64,000 nucleotides of DNA from Achromobacter sp. B7. Lineage in GTDB: Bacteria > Pseudomonadota > Gammaproteobacteria > Burkholderiales > Burkholderiaceae_B. How positions within the stretch are numbered: the first letter of the stretch is position 1; the number at the start of each line of letters is the position of its first letter. Shown piece after piece: positions 53,926-63,002 of the stretch. The stretch covers positions 558,001 through 622,000 of the forward strand of contig NZ_CP032084.1 in the NCBI RefSeq assembly GCF_003600685.1, read 5' to 3'. A program made the position numbers and the translations under genes. The notes under the pieces are model-generated. The model searched no databases, had not been told where the DNA came from, and saw only the letters and a program-made list of their open reading frames with translations.

Positions 53926-54807
53926 ATGAGCGGATTCGAAAACTTCTGGGCCATTTACGGCAACCTGGTGCTTACGCTGGGCACCAACGCATTGCTGGCC
54001 CTCTCCATCTGGCTGACCCTGGCCTGCGGCATGCTGGCCATGGCCAACGCCGCCTTCATGGGCATCGGGGCGTACACCGCCGCGCTGCTCACCATGAACT
54101 ACGACGCGCCGTTCTCGGTTGCGCTGGCCGGGGGCATGGCCGCGCCCGCGCTGGTGGCGGCGTTGATCGGTTTGCCAACCTTGCGCCTGTCCGGGGTCTA
54201 CCTGGCCATGGCCACGCTGGGCTTTGGCGAAGTGGTGCGCGTCACCATCCTGAACACCGAATCCATTACCGGCGGCGCGCTGGGGCTGAACGGCATCCCG
54301 CAGCTGACGCAGTGGTGGCATGTGGTGCTGGCGGTCGTCATCGTGCTGTTCGTGCTGTGGCGCGTGCGCGCCTCCAAGATCGGACGCTCGTTCGACGCCA
54401 TTCGTGGCGACGAAACGGCGGCCGGCTTGATGGGCATCGACGTGCGCGCCAACAAGATGCTGGCCTTCGTGGCCGGCGCGATGATCGCGGGTCTGGCTGG
54501 CGCGCTGAACGCGCACCTGACCTTCTTCATCGGTCCCAATGAATACGGTTTCGACCGTGGCGTTGAAATCCTGACCATGGCCATCCTGGGCGGCATCGGC
54601 GGTTTGGCCGGTCCCGTGCTGGGCAGCTTCATCATTACCGTGTTGCCCGAGCTGCTGCGCGGTTTTGCGGATCTGCGCCTGGTCGCCAACGGAGTGATTC
54701 TGGTGGTGATTGTGTTGTTCCTGCCGCAGGGCATCTGGGATCCGGCGCGCTTCAAGCGCTGGATGCGTCAAGGCCGGGGCGGCCAGGGAGGCAAGCGCCA
54801 TGCTTGA
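53926..54807 (+). CDS. livM: Branched-chain amino-acid-type ABC permease LivM
   Basis: Second permease, 293 residues, eight to ten hydrophobic segments. Motifs: MLAMANAAFMGIGAYTAALL, MATLGFGEVVRVTILN, the ATPase-contact loop FDAIRGDETAAGLMGID and GGIGGLAGPVLGSFII. It overlaps livG by 8 bases. Confidence 0.92.
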   Translation: MSGFENFWAIYGNLVLTLGTNALLALSIWLTLACGMLAMANAAFMGIGAYTAALLTMNYDAPFSVALAGGMAAPALVAALIGLPTLRLSGVYLAMATLGFGEVVRVTILNTESITGGALGLNGIPQLTQWWHVVLAVVIVLFVLWRVRASKIGRSFDAIRGDETAAGLMGIDVRANKMLAFVAGAMIAGLAGALNAHLTFFIGPNEYGFDRGVEILTMAILGGIGGLAGPVLGSFIITVLPELLRGFADLRLVANGVILVVIVLFLPQGIWDPARFKRWMRQGRGGQGGKRHA

Positions 54808-55588
54808 GCTTTCTTCCGTCTCCAAGAGCTTCGGCGGCCTGCATGTGCTGCATGACGTCAACCTGTCGGTGCCCGAGGGTTCCATCTTCGGCTTGATCGG
54901 CCCGAACGGCGCCGGCAAGACCACGGTGTTCAACCTGATCACCGGGCTGTTGCCGCCCAGCGGCGGCACCATCACGTTCAACGACCAAAGCGTCCTGTCC
55001 AAGAAGCCGCACAGCATCACGCGCATGGGCATCGCCCGCACGTTCCAGAATATTCGTCTCTTCAAAGAGATGACGCTGCTGGAAAACGTGGTGGTGGGCG
55101 CCTATCGGCACATGAACTACGGCTTTCCCAGCCTGCTGCTGGGCCTGCCGGGTTACCGCGAGCACGAAAAACGTGCCCGCGAGCGCGCGCACGAATTGCT
55201 GACGTGGATGCGCCTGGATCACAAGGCAAACGATCTGGCCGACAACCTGTCCTACGGCGAACAGCGCCGCCTGGAGCTGGCGCGCGCGCTGGCCACCGAG
55301 CCCAAGCTGCTGCTGCTGGACGAGCCGGTCGCGGGCATGAATACCGGCGAACGCGCCGAGCTCATGCGCGAGATCCTGGCCATTCGGGATCGCGGCTACA
55401 CCATCCTGATGATCGAACACGATATGCGCTTCGTCATGGGCCTGTGCGAACGCATCGCGGTGCTGAACTTTGGCAAGATCATCGCTTGCGGCGGCCCCGA
55501 CGAAATCCGCAACAACGAGCAGGTCATCGAGGCCTATCTGGGCCGCGAAGACGACGAAGACACCGAACAAGTGGAGGCCGCCAAATGA
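54800..55588 (+). CDS. livG: Branched-chain amino-acid-type ABC ATPase LivG
   Basis: First ATPase of the importer, 262 residues: Walker A GPNGAGKTT, the LivG-type signature region LSYGEQRRLELARALA, Walker B LLLLDEPVAGMN and H-loop IEHDMRFVM. The start within livM is supported by the family N-terminus MLELSSVSKSFGG. Confidence 0.93.
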   Translation: MLELSSVSKSFGGLHVLHDVNLSVPEGSIFGLIGPNGAGKTTVFNLITGLLPPSGGTITFNDQSVLSKKPHSITRMGIARTFQNIRLFKEMTLLENVVVGAYRHMNYGFPSLLLGLPGYREHEKRARERAHELLTWMRLDHKANDLADNLSYGEQRRLELARALATEPKLLLLDEPVAGMNTGERAELMREILAIRDRGYTILMIEHDMRFVMGLCERIAVLNFGKIIACGGPDEIRNNEQVIEAYLGREDDEDTEQVEAAK

Positions 55589-55643
55589 GTCGCCGGGCTG
55601 CTCCCAAGATGAATACCGTAGCGCGTTGCGCGGAGGCTGCACA

Positions 55644-56354
55644 ATGAGCGCAATGCTTGAAGTCCGCGGACTCGAAGTCAACTACGGCCACATCGAAGCC
55701 GTGCGCGGCATCGACCTGGACCTGAACGCCAACGAGATCACCGCCCTGGTCGGCGCCAACGGCGCCGGCAAGTCCACCACGCTGCTGGCGCTGTCGGGCC
55801 TGTTGCCCAAGGCGCGCGGCCGCGTCCTGTTCGAAGGCGAAGACATCACCAACCTGGCGCCGCACCAACTGGTGGCGCGCGGGATCGTGCAGGTGCCGGA
55901 AGGCCGCGCCATCCTGACCACCATGACGGTGCTGGAAAACCTGGAGCTGGGCGCGTATCGCCGTGGCCTGAAGAACGTGGCTTCCGACCTGGAATACGTG
56001 TTCAACCTGTTTCCGCGCCTGAAGGAACGGATCACGGGCATCGCCGGCAACCTGTCGGGTGGCGAACAACAGATGCTGGCGATTGGCCGGGCCCTGATGG
56101 CCAAGCCGCGCCTGCTGCTGCTGGACGAGCCGTCCATGGGCCTGGCGCCGATCGTCGTGCAGGAAATTTTCCGTTCGCTGCGCGCCATCAACGCCGATGG
56201 GCTGACCCTGTTCCTGGTGGAGCAGAACGTGCGTCAGGCGCTGAAGATCGCGCAAAGCGGGTATGTGCTGGAAAACGGCGCCATGGCGCTGACCGGCACG
56301 GGCCGCGAACTGCTGGGCCACCCGCGCGTGCTGGAAGCCTACCTGGGCGCCTGA
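55644..56354 (+). CDS. livF: Branched-chain amino-acid-type ABC ATPase LivF
   Basis: Second ATPase, 236 residues: Walker A GANGAGKSTT, signature LSGGEQQMLAIGRALM, Walker B LLLLDEPSMGLAP and H-loop VEQNVRQAL. GGAGG lies 7 bases before the ATG at 55644. It closes the livJHMGF operon, 55 bases after livG. Confidence 0.93.
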   Translation: MSAMLEVRGLEVNYGHIEAVRGIDLDLNANEITALVGANGAGKSTTLLALSGLLPKARGRVLFEGEDITNLAPHQLVARGIVQVPEGRAILTTMTVLENLELGAYRRGLKNVASDLEYVFNLFPRLKERITGIAGNLSGGEQQMLAIGRALMAKPRLLLLDEPSMGLAPIVVQEIFRSLRAINADGLTLFLVEQNVRQALKIAQSGYVLENGAMALTGTGRELLGHPRVLEAYLGA

Positions 56355-56682
56355 GCGCGCCGGGCTCTGGCCGGCCCGGGCGCGGGCGATTTGTCCCTGG
56401 ATTTTTCTGTGCGCTGGCTGCAACGTTGCTTGCGGCCAGCCGCCACCTGACTTCTTTTCGCTTGCCCAATCTTTGAGCAGCCGTGTTAGAATTTCAGGCT
56501 TTCCCTCATTTTGACTATTGCACGGGCGGGTAATAACGCTTAGGCGGGACGTCGATAAAGGCAAAACCCCGAACCGAATCCTTGGGTTGCGGTTCATCAG
56601 GTTTTTGGTTTTTGCCCAGTTGGGGAAAGAACACTGGCTAGACGTTCTAGTCAGCAAGAACTTTTTATTCTTAGGAACCATC
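56355..56682 (+). promoter_or_regulatory. Leader of the rplM-rpsI operon
   Basis: 328 bases with no gene. A GTGTTAGAATT stretch (56483-56493) is a plausible -10 region. A perfect 9-pair hairpin (one G-T) CTGGCTAGA-CGT-TCTAGTCAG at 56634-56654 lies 28 bases before rplM. A leader of about 190 bases would fit translational autoregulation of ribosomal proteins, but no known leader fold was recognised. Confidence 0.45.
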
Positions 56683-57111
56683 ATGAAGACCTTTGTGGCC
56701 AAGCCGCATGAAGTCCAACGTGACTGGTTTGTGATCGACGCCAAGGGCAAAGTCCTCGGTCGTGTGGCCAGCGAAGTCGCACGTCGTCTGCGTGGCAAGC
56801 ACAAACCTGAATTCACGCCGCACGTTGATACTGGCGATTACATCGTCATCATCAACGCTTCCGATATCGTCGTTACCGGTACCAAGGCGAAGGACAAGAA
56901 GTACTTCCGCCACACCACGTACCCGGGCGGTATCCGCGAAACGAACTTCGAGAAAATGCAAGAGCGTTTTCCCGGTCGCGCCATTCAGAAGGCCGTCAAG
57001 GGCATGCTGCCCAAGGGTCCTCTGGGCTACGCCATGATCAAGAAGCTGAAGGTCTATGCTGGTGCCGAGCACCCGCACACCGCCCAGCAGCCCAAGACGC
57101 TGGATATCTAA
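56683..57111 (+). CDS. rplM: 50S ribosomal protein L13
   Basis: Large-subunit ribosomal protein of 142 residues, beginning [20 protein letters not shown] and containing [29 protein letters not shown] and [21 protein letters not shown]. Normal length. It is followed 9 bases later by rpsI, the universal rplM-rpsI pair. Confidence 0.98.
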   Translation: MKTFVAKPHEVQRDWFVIDAKGKVLGRVASEVARRLRGKHKPEFTPHVDTGDYIVIINASDIVVTGTKAKDKKYFRHTTYPGGIRETNFEKMQERFPGRAIQKAVKGMLPKGPLGYAMIKKLKVYAGAEHPHTAQQPKTLDI

Positions 57112-57120
57112 GGAAACGCC

Positions 57121-57513
57121 ATGATCGGTAACTGGAATTACGGAACCGGCCGTCGCAAAACTTCGGTGGCTCGCGTTTTCATCAAGAAGGGCACGGGTAA
57201 GATCGTTGTCAACGGCAAGCCCGTTGACGATTTCTTCGCCCGCGAAACTGGTCGCATGATCGTGCGCCAACCGCTGGAACTGACCGGCCACCTGGAATCG
57301 TTTGACATCAAAGTCAACGTCCACGGCGGCGGCGAAACCGGCCAGGCTGGCGCAGTCCGTCACGGCATCACGCGTGCCCTGATCGACTACGACGCGACCC
57401 TGAAGCCCGCACTGTCGCAAGCTGGCTTTGTGACCCGCGATGCCCGTGAAGTCGAACGTAAGAAGGTCGGCTTCCGCAAGGCACGTCGTCGCAAGCAGTT
57501 CAGCAAGCGTTAA
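57121..57513 (+). CDS. rpsI: 30S ribosomal protein S9
   Basis: Small-subunit ribosomal protein of 130 residues with [19 protein letters not shown], the RQPLELTG region and the C-terminal basic tail ending [17 protein letters not shown], whose last residues reach the P-site tRNA. AAGGAAA precedes the ATG. A strong terminator follows. Confidence 0.98.
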   Translation: MIGNWNYGTGRRKTSVARVFIKKGTGKIVVNGKPVDDFFARETGRMIVRQPLELTGHLESFDIKVNVHGGGETGQAGAVRHGITRALIDYDATLKPALSQAGFVTRDAREVERKKVGFRKARRRKQFSKR

Positions 57514-57522
57514 TGTTGCTGC

Positions 57523-57548
57523 AAAAAACCCGCTTCGGCGGGTTTTTT
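57523..57548 (+). terminator. Intrinsic terminator of rplM-rpsI
   Basis: AACCCGC-TTCG-GCGGGTT hairpin with a stabilising TTCG loop, flanked by six A and six T, 10 bases after rpsI. Confidence 0.92.
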
Positions 57549-57734
57549 GTTTATGGGCATTGATGGCGGATGGGTGTCCGATTTGTCCCGCCCGCCTTCT
57601 GCAACGCGGAACTCCGCGCCGCCTTTTTCGGTCGGATGAGTCCAGATCGTTCCACGCGATGCTCGCGTCGGCGCAACCCTGTATTCTCCGGGCGATACAA
57701 TCTGTTTTCGTCCTACGAAGAGTTCATACCTATC

Positions 57735-58799
57735 ATGGCCCAAGCATCGAATACCCGTATCAAGGTTGGTATTGTCGGCGGCACCGGATATACCGGCGTC
57801 GAGCTGCTGCGCTTGCTGTCGCAGCATCCCAATGTGGAATTGACCGCCATCACGTCCCGCAAGGAAGACGGCTTGCCGGTCGCTGATATGTATCCGAACC
57901 TGCGCGGTCGCGTGAATCTGGCCTTCTCCGCGCCGGAAAAGGCGTCGCTGACCGAATGCGACGTGGTGTTCTTCGCGACCCCGCACGGGGTGGCGATGGC
58001 GCAAGCGCAAGAGCTGCTGGCCGCCGGAACCCGCATCATCGATCTGGCGGCGGACTTCCGCCTGCAGGACATCCCGACGTTCGAACGTTGGTACAAAATC
58101 CCCCACACGTGCCCCGAAATTCTGGCTGAAGCCCAGTACGGCCTGGTTGAGCTGAACCGCGAAGCCATCGCCAAGGCGCGCGTGATCGGCAACCCCGGCT
58201 GCTACCCGACCACCGTGCTGCTGGGCCTGGCCCCGTTGCTGGAAGGCGGCAAGGCCCTGGTCGACACGCAATCCCTGATCGCCGACTGCAAGTCGGGCGT
58301 GTCGGGCGCCGGGCGCAAGGCCGAGGTTGGCTCGCTGTTCTCCGAAGCGTCCGACAACTTCAAGGCGTACGGCGTGTCGGGTCACCGTCACCACCCGGAA
58401 ATTTCGTCGCAGCTGGAAAAGATCTCCGGTGGCAAGGTCGGTCTGACCTTCGTGCCGCATCTGGTGCCGATGATCCGTGGCATGTTCTCGACGTTGTACG
58501 CGCGCATCCTGCCCGAAGCGCGCGACACGGACTTCCAGGCCCTGTTCGAAGAGCGTTACGCCAACGAGCCTTTTGTTGACGTCATGCCCGCCGGCAGCCT
58601 GCCCGAGACCCGGTCGGTACGCGCATCCAACAACCTGCGCATCGCCCTTAGCCGCCCCGACAACGGTGACCTGCTGATCGTCATGGTCGTGCAGGACAAC
58701 CTGGTCAAGGGCGCTGCCGGCCAGGCCGTGCAGAACATGAACCTGATGTTCGGGTTTACCGAATCCACGGGCCTGGATCAGGTGGCAATCCTGCCTTGA
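57735..58799 (+). CDS. argC: N-acetyl-gamma-glutamyl-phosphate reductase
   Basis: Third step of arginine biosynthesis, NADPH-dependent. The 354-residue protein shows the nucleotide loop [19 protein letters not shown], the catalytic cysteine in [25 protein letters not shown] and HRHHPEI. ATG at 57735 gives the normal N-terminus; longer in-frame starts extend through the promoter region. The long-chain ArgC form fits betaproteobacteria. Confidence 0.95.
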   Translation: MAQASNTRIKVGIVGGTGYTGVELLRLLSQHPNVELTAITSRKEDGLPVADMYPNLRGRVNLAFSAPEKASLTECDVVFFATPHGVAMAQAQELLAAGTRIIDLAADFRLQDIPTFERWYKIPHTCPEILAEAQYGLVELNREAIAKARVIGNPGCYPTTVLLGLAPLLEGGKALVDTQSLIADCKSGVSGAGRKAEVGSLFSEASDNFKAYGVSGHRHHPEISSQLEKISGGKVGLTFVPHLVPMIRGMFSTLYARILPEARDTDFQALFEERYANEPFVDVMPAGSLPETRSVRASNNLRIALSRPDNGDLLIVMVVQDNLVKGAAGQAVQNMNLMFGFTESTGLDQVAILP

Positions 58800-58845
58800 G
58801 GCTTTGCACGGGCCGGCGGCGCAAGTGGCCGGCCCTGCGCGCTTT

Positions 58846-59595
58846 ATGTCCGTCGACGCCCCGTCCTCCCACTCGCCATCCCGCCCAGCAGGCGGGATGC
58901 TGCGCATCGTTGCCGGGCTGCTGTTCGGCGTGCTGCTGGGAGGCGCCGTCGGTTACGGCTATGCGCTGCGGCAGGCTCGTCCGCCGGACGCCTTGGTGAT
59001 CAGTACACAACAGGCCGAGGCGCAGGCAGAGGCCATGCGCCAGCAAAACGCCCAGCTGCGCTACACGCAAAGCCAGCTGGATACGGCGGACGGCGAGCTC
59101 GTCATTGAGCGGTCGGCGCGTCAAGAGCTTGAAACGCAGTTGCGCGTCGCCCAGGCCGAGGTCGGGCGGGTGCGCGACCAGCTGGCGTTCTACGAACAAT
59201 TATTGCCTGCGGGCCCGGAAGGGTCGGTGGATATCCGGGGCGTGCAGATCGACCGTGAAGGCGGCGGCCTGCGCTACAAAGTGTTGTTGATGCGCAGCGG
59301 CCGCAATGGCGGCACGCCGTTTGCGGGCGCGTTGCGGTTTCAAGCCACGGGCGTGCTCAAGGGCGAAACCGTTACCGTCGACCTGGCGCCGATGCAGGTC
59401 AAGGCCGAGACCGGCCCGGTAACGACTACAGGCGAAACCACCACGGCCGCCTCGCTGGCGTTGCAGTTCGATCAGTACCAACGCAGCCAGGGCATCCTGG
59501 CCGTACCCGAGGGATTTGTCCCCGAAAGCGTGACCGTCAGCGTCCTGGAAGGCGAAACCGTCCGCGCGTCGCGAAGTGTCAAACTGGAACTTTGA
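58846..59595 (+). CDS. Single-pass membrane protein with coiled coil, unknown function
   Basis: A 249-residue protein with one N-terminal membrane segment (MLRIVAGLLFGVLLGGAVGYGYAL), an Ala/Gln/Glu-rich coiled coil (about 55-115) and a C-terminal beta domain (VQIDREGGGLRYKVLLM to VSVLEGETVRASRSVKLEL). Similar proteins (a DUF6776-like family) precede erpA in related genomes; function is unknown. ATG at 58846 is preferred over a TTG at 58804. The -35 box of the erpA promoter overlaps its stop codon. Confidence 0.75.
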   Translation: MSVDAPSSHSPSRPAGGMLRIVAGLLFGVLLGGAVGYGYALRQARPPDALVISTQQAEAQAEAMRQQNAQLRYTQSQLDTADGELVIERSARQELETQLRVAQAEVGRVRDQLAFYEQLLPAGPEGSVDIRGVQIDREGGGLRYKVLLMRSGRNGGTPFAGALRFQATGVLKGETVTVDLAPMQVKAETGPVTTTGETTTAASLALQFDQYQRSQGILAVPEGFVPESVTVSVLEGETVRASRSVKLEL

Positions 59596-59628
59596 GTCTA
59601 GTCAAGCCCTGCGCTATAGTGACACTAT
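59592..59628 (+). promoter_or_regulatory. Sigma-70-like promoter of erpA with overlapping palindrome
   Basis: TTGAGT (59592-59597), a 17-base spacer and TATAGT (59615-59620), followed 62 bases later by the erpA start. A perfect palindrome ATAGTG-A-CACTAT (59616-59628) covers most of the -10 box, as a repressor operator would. Confidence 0.7.
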
Positions 59629-59681
59629 GCGAGCGCCGTTGCCGCTCACCGAAATATGGCCGACCCGGCCAGGAGTGAACC

Positions 59682-60053
59682 ATGAATGCAGTAACCGAAA
59701 CCGTCGATCTTCAGGCCGCCCCGCCTGTGCCCTTGGTCTTTACCGACTCGGCTGCCGCCAAAGTGAAGGATTTGCTGGCCGAAGAAGGCAACCCTGACCT
59801 GAAGCTGCGCGTCTTTGTCCAAGGTGGCGGCTGTTCGGGTTTCCAGTACGGCTTCACGTTTGACGAAGTCGTCAACGAAGACGACACCGTGCTGGACAAG
59901 GCCGGCGTCCAACTGCTGGTTGACCCGATGAGCTTCCAATACCTGGTCGGTGCCGAAATCGACTACAAGGAAGACTTGGAAGGCGCGCAATTCGTCATCC
60001 GCAATCCCAACGCCAGCACCACGTGCGGCTGCGGTTCCTCGTTCTCGGTGTAA
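59682..60053 (+). CDS. erpA: Iron-sulfur cluster insertion protein ErpA
   Basis: A-type carrier delivering iron-sulfur clusters to apoproteins. The 123-residue protein carries the three conserved cysteines: one in [13 protein letters not shown] and two in the C-terminal [11 protein letters not shown]. Length and motifs match ErpA/HesB. It has its own promoter and a terminator, so it is a monocistronic unit. Confidence 0.95.
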   Translation: MNAVTETVDLQAAPPVPLVFTDSAAAKVKDLLAEEGNPDLKLRVFVQGGGCSGFQYGFTFDEVVNEDDTVLDKAGVQLLVDPMSFQYLVGAEIDYKEDLEGAQFVIRNPNASTTCGCGSSFSV

Positions 60054-60072
60054 TAACCCTGGCAGGAAAGTA

Positions 60073-60102
60073 AAAGCCCTTCGGCACGCCGAAGGGCTTT
60101 TT
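60073..60102. terminator. Bidirectional terminator between erpA and anmK
   Basis: Twelve-bp perfect stem AAAGCCCTTCGG/CCGAAGGGCTTT with a 4-base loop, TTTTT on plus and TTTTACTTT on minus, between convergent genes. Confidence 0.9.
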
Positions 60103-60122
60103 GCATTGCAGTGATTGGGCGA

Positions 60123-61256
60123 TCAGGCCGGATACAGCGCGCCCAGAATTCGCGGCCCGCGTGCACCCGTCACGGCGGGATGCCCGGCCGGCCGCCGCTG
60201 CACGAACGCCTGCGCCAGCCACGCAAAGGCCAATGCCTCGACCTGTTGTGCCGGCACGCCCAGCGCGTCGGTTGGCTGTACGGGCCGTTGCAGGCAGTAC
60301 GCCAGCTCTTGCATCAGGCCCGCGTTGCGCGCGCCTCCTCCGCATACGAAGACGTCCTGCGTGCCCGCCGCCGCGGCATCGATGGCGTTTGCCACGGTGC
60401 GGGCGGTCAAGCGTTGCAGCGTGGCCTGCACGTCCTGGGGCGCGGGCTTTGGGCCGTCAAAGGCCGCCAGACGATCATCAAGCCATTGCAGGTTGAACAG
60501 GTCGCGCCCGGTGGACTTGGGCGCGGGCAGCGCAAACCACGGTTCGCTGGCGATCATCTGTTCCAGCAGCGGCGCCACCACCTGGCCGGTGGCGGCCCAG
60601 CGGCCGTCTGCGTCGTACGGCTGGCCCAGGTGACGCTGGCACCAGGCGTCCAGAAACACGTTCGCGGGGCCGGTATCGAAGCCACGCACGGGCTGGCCAG
60701 GAACAAGCAGGGTGACGTTGGCGATACCGCCCAGGTTGAGGACGGCACGGCCATGCGGCGTGCCGAAGATCGCCGCGTGAAAGGGCGGCACCAACGGCGC
60801 GCCCTGGCCCCCGGCGGCCACATCGCGGCTGCGAAAATCCGCTACGACGTCGATCCCGGTCAGTTCTGCAAGCAGCGCGGGCGCATTCAATTGCACCGTA
60901 TATCCGCTATCGGGTCGGTGCCTGACGGTCTGGCCGTGCGCGCCGATGGCGATCACGTCGGTGGCATCCGCTGCGGCGTCCTGAAGCAGGGCGGAAACCG
61001 CTTGCGCATACAAGCGGGCAAGCGCATTGGCGGCCAAGGCGGCGCGAGCCAGCTCATCGTTGCCGGAAACGTTCAGCGCCAAGAGCTCGCGCCGCAGGTT
61101 TTCCGGCATGGGCAGGTTGGCGCTGGCCAGCACCTGCGGGGCCTGGGAGTCGCCCAGGCGCACCAGCACGCCGTCCACGCCGTCGACGCTTGTGCCGGAC
61201 ATCAAGCCGATATAAAGCCCCTGGTGTGCGGGCGATGCGGTTGAAGGGGAGTTCAC
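60123..61256 (-). CDS. anmK: Anhydro-N-acetylmuramic acid kinase
   Basis: Converts 1,6-anhydroMurNAc from recycled cell wall to MurNAc-6-phosphate. The 377-residue protein has GLMSGTSVDGVDGVL at the ATP site, DFRSRDVAAGGQGAPLVPPFH, VLNLGGIANVTLL and FDTGPANVFLDAW. It lies directly downstream of the M23 endopeptidase gene, and with mpl elsewhere in the window gives two recycling genes. Confidence 0.95.
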   Translation of the reverse strand: MNSPSTASPAHQGLYIGLMSGTSVDGVDGVLVRLGDSQAPQVLASANLPMPENLRRELLALNVSGNDELARAALAANALARLYAQAVSALLQDAAADATDVIAIGAHGQTVRHRPDSGYTVQLNAPALLAELTGIDVVADFRSRDVAAGGQGAPLVPPFHAAIFGTPHGRAVLNLGGIANVTLLVPGQPVRGFDTGPANVFLDAWCQRHLGQPYDADGRWAATGQVVAPLLEQMIASEPWFALPAPKSTGRDLFNLQWLDDRLAAFDGPKPAPQDVQATLQRLTARTVANAIDAAAAGTQDVFVCGGGARNAGLMQELAYCLQRPVQPTDALGVPAQQVEALAFAWLAQAFVQRRPAGHPAVTGARGPRILGALYPA

Positions 61257-61267
61257 GGGCGCCTCGA

Positions 61268-61311
61268 TAAAAAGAAAAAGGCGGCCGGCAGAGTGTGCGC
61301 GGGCCGCCTTT
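61268..61311 (-). terminator. Intrinsic terminator of the M23 peptidase gene
   Basis: On minus, AAAGGCGGCC...GGCCGCCTTT (10-bp perfect arms) is followed by TTTCTTTTTATCG, 25 bases after the stop and just before the anmK start. Confidence 0.8.
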
Positions 61312-61335
61312 CTGGACGTTTGCGGATCTGGCCGC

Positions 61336-62745
61336 CTAGCGGCTGGCCACGTTGGTCAACGCGTCGGGCAGTGTCTGCTGGAATTGCGTCAGCAGTTGGA
61401 TCTGTTGCTTGTAGGGCGCCACGGCATTGTTGAATGCACGGACTTCCGCCGGTTCCAGGGCACGAGCAACGGGCAGGTCCACCGCCAGTGGGTCGATCGG
61501 CTGGTTGTCCACGCGGAACTCGTAGTGCAGGTGCGGGCCGGTGGCCCAGCCGGTGGAACCGACATAGCCCAGCAGTTGCCCCTGCGAGATCTTGGCGCCC
61601 TTGGTAATGCCTTCGGCGATGCGGCTCTGGTGCGCGTACAGCGTCGAATACTTGCCGTGGTGCTTCACGATGACGACGTTGCCGTAACCGTTCTGCCAGC
61701 CCGAGAACTCGACCGTGCCATCCGCCGTGGAGTGGATCGGCGTGCCCGAAGGCGCCGCGTAGTCCACGCCCTTGTGACCCGTCCACGTTTTGTGGATGGG
61801 ATGCATGCGCATGCCGAAGGTCGAGCTGATACGGCTGAACTTCAACGCGGTGCGCAGGAACGCGCCACGCAGGCTGGTGCCGTCGAAGTCGTAGTACGAA
61901 CCGGATTTTTCGTCAGGGCTGAACCAGACGGCGTTGTAGGTCTTGCCGTCGTTGATGAATTCCAGGGCCAGCACGCGGCCCGCGCCGGCATAGCGGCCGT
62001 CGTGCGAGCGGACTTCGTAGACCACACGGAACTGGTCGCCTTGGCGCAGGTCTCGCAGGAAGTCGATCTTGGCGCTGAGGATGTCGGCCATCTGCATGGT
62101 GACCGAGTCCGGAATGCCGGCGGAGTCGGTCGCGCCAAAGAGCGACGACTTGATCGTGCCCACGGCAACGCGCGTCTGGCGCTCGGTGCTTTCGGTGACT
62201 TCCTCGGCCTTGTAGGTGTCGCCGGCAGGGGCGACGTGCAGCATGCGCGTGACGACCTGGCCGTCGGTCTCGTTGCCCGGCGTGTGGATGTAACGCAGCC
62301 AGATCAGGTTGCCCTGTTCGTCCGTGGCGGCTTGCACCGAGCGGCCCGGGTACAGCTTGTAGATGCTGCGGGCGCTGGGGTCATGCGTCAGGAACGTTTG
62401 CAGGCTGGGCGCGTCCAGCTCCAGGCGCTGCAACACCGCGGCCAGCGTGTCGCCGGAGCGAATGCGGGTTTCGCTGATGTACGGCGCGGCGCTGGGCGTG
62501 CTGACTTCGACCTGTTCGGCTGTCAGCGGCAGAACGCTCTGGATGATGCGGGACGGGGGGAGTTCGGAGCGGTCGGGTTGCTGCACCATGCCCAGGGCGG
62601 CGGCGCCGGCAAACAGACCAATAGCGGTGACGAGAACAGTGCGACGGAAAAGTCCCGAGCGATGCGGCTTGGGCTCAACGGGCGCAAACAGGGCAGCAAC
62701 TTTGCGCTTGATGCTACTCGCCAGTTCGTGGAGGCCACGATTCAT
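61336..62745 (-). CDS. M23 peptidoglycan endopeptidase, MepM-like
   Basis: Periplasmic, membrane-anchored murein hydrolase of 469 residues. One N-terminal membrane segment (about 31-50) is followed by a LysM/OapA-like region (IRSGDTLAAVLQRLELDAP) and a C-terminal LytM domain with zinc-site motifs GHKGVDYAAPSGTPI and HLHYEF. The full zinc ligand set (H, D, H) is present, so activity is expected. It cuts cross-links to allow cell-wall growth. Transcribed divergently from tyrS. Confidence 0.92.
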   Translation of the reverse strand: MNRGLHELASSIKRKVAALFAPVEPKPHRSGLFRRTVLVTAIGLFAGAAALGMVQQPDRSELPPSRIIQSVLPLTAEQVEVSTPSAAPYISETRIRSGDTLAAVLQRLELDAPSLQTFLTHDPSARSIYKLYPGRSVQAATDEQGNLIWLRYIHTPGNETDGQVVTRMLHVAPAGDTYKAEEVTESTERQTRVAVGTIKSSLFGATDSAGIPDSVTMQMADILSAKIDFLRDLRQGDQFRVVYEVRSHDGRYAGAGRVLALEFINDGKTYNAVWFSPDEKSGSYYDFDGTSLRGAFLRTALKFSRISSTFGMRMHPIHKTWTGHKGVDYAAPSGTPIHSTADGTVEFSGWQNGYGNVVIVKHHGKYSTLYAHQSRIAEGITKGAKISQGQLLGYVGSTGWATGPHLHYEFRVDNQPIDPLAVDLPVARALEPAEVRAFNNAVAPYKQQIQLLTQFQQTLPDALTNVASR

Positions 62746-62876
62746 CGTGAAGATACCCTCTCAGGTGGCATGAGCTCGCAGGGTGCGTGACACGAACGGC
62801 CCCCGCGCGCCACGATATCCGGGGCAAGGGCTGGCGCGGGGCGCATCTTGTGAACAACGGGTGGTAGACCGAACCA

Positions 62877-62935
62877 CAACTGCGTATATATGGCAGTTGC
62901 GTATGATTGGGCGGTATCCTAGCTGATTCGGCTAG
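62877..62935. promoter_or_regulatory. Two dyads in mepM-like/tyrS divergent promoter region
   Basis: CAACTGC-N9-GCAGTTG (62877-62899) with an AT-rich GTATATATG spacer, and CTAGC-N7-GCTAG (62919-62935) touching a possible -10 box TAGAAT (62933-62938) for tyrS. The rest of the 257-base gap shows no gene. Confidence 0.45.
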
Positions 62936-63002
62936 AATTTTCGATAGTTTTCGTCACTTTTTACACCTTTTTGTCGGCTGAAGCCGCTTTGGTCCCCCTG
63001 CC

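Noticed and set aside
52855..55065. 736-codon open frame antisense to livH-livM
   Set aside because: Antisense shadow of well-defined permease genes; product is Gln/His-rich with no membrane segments or motifs.
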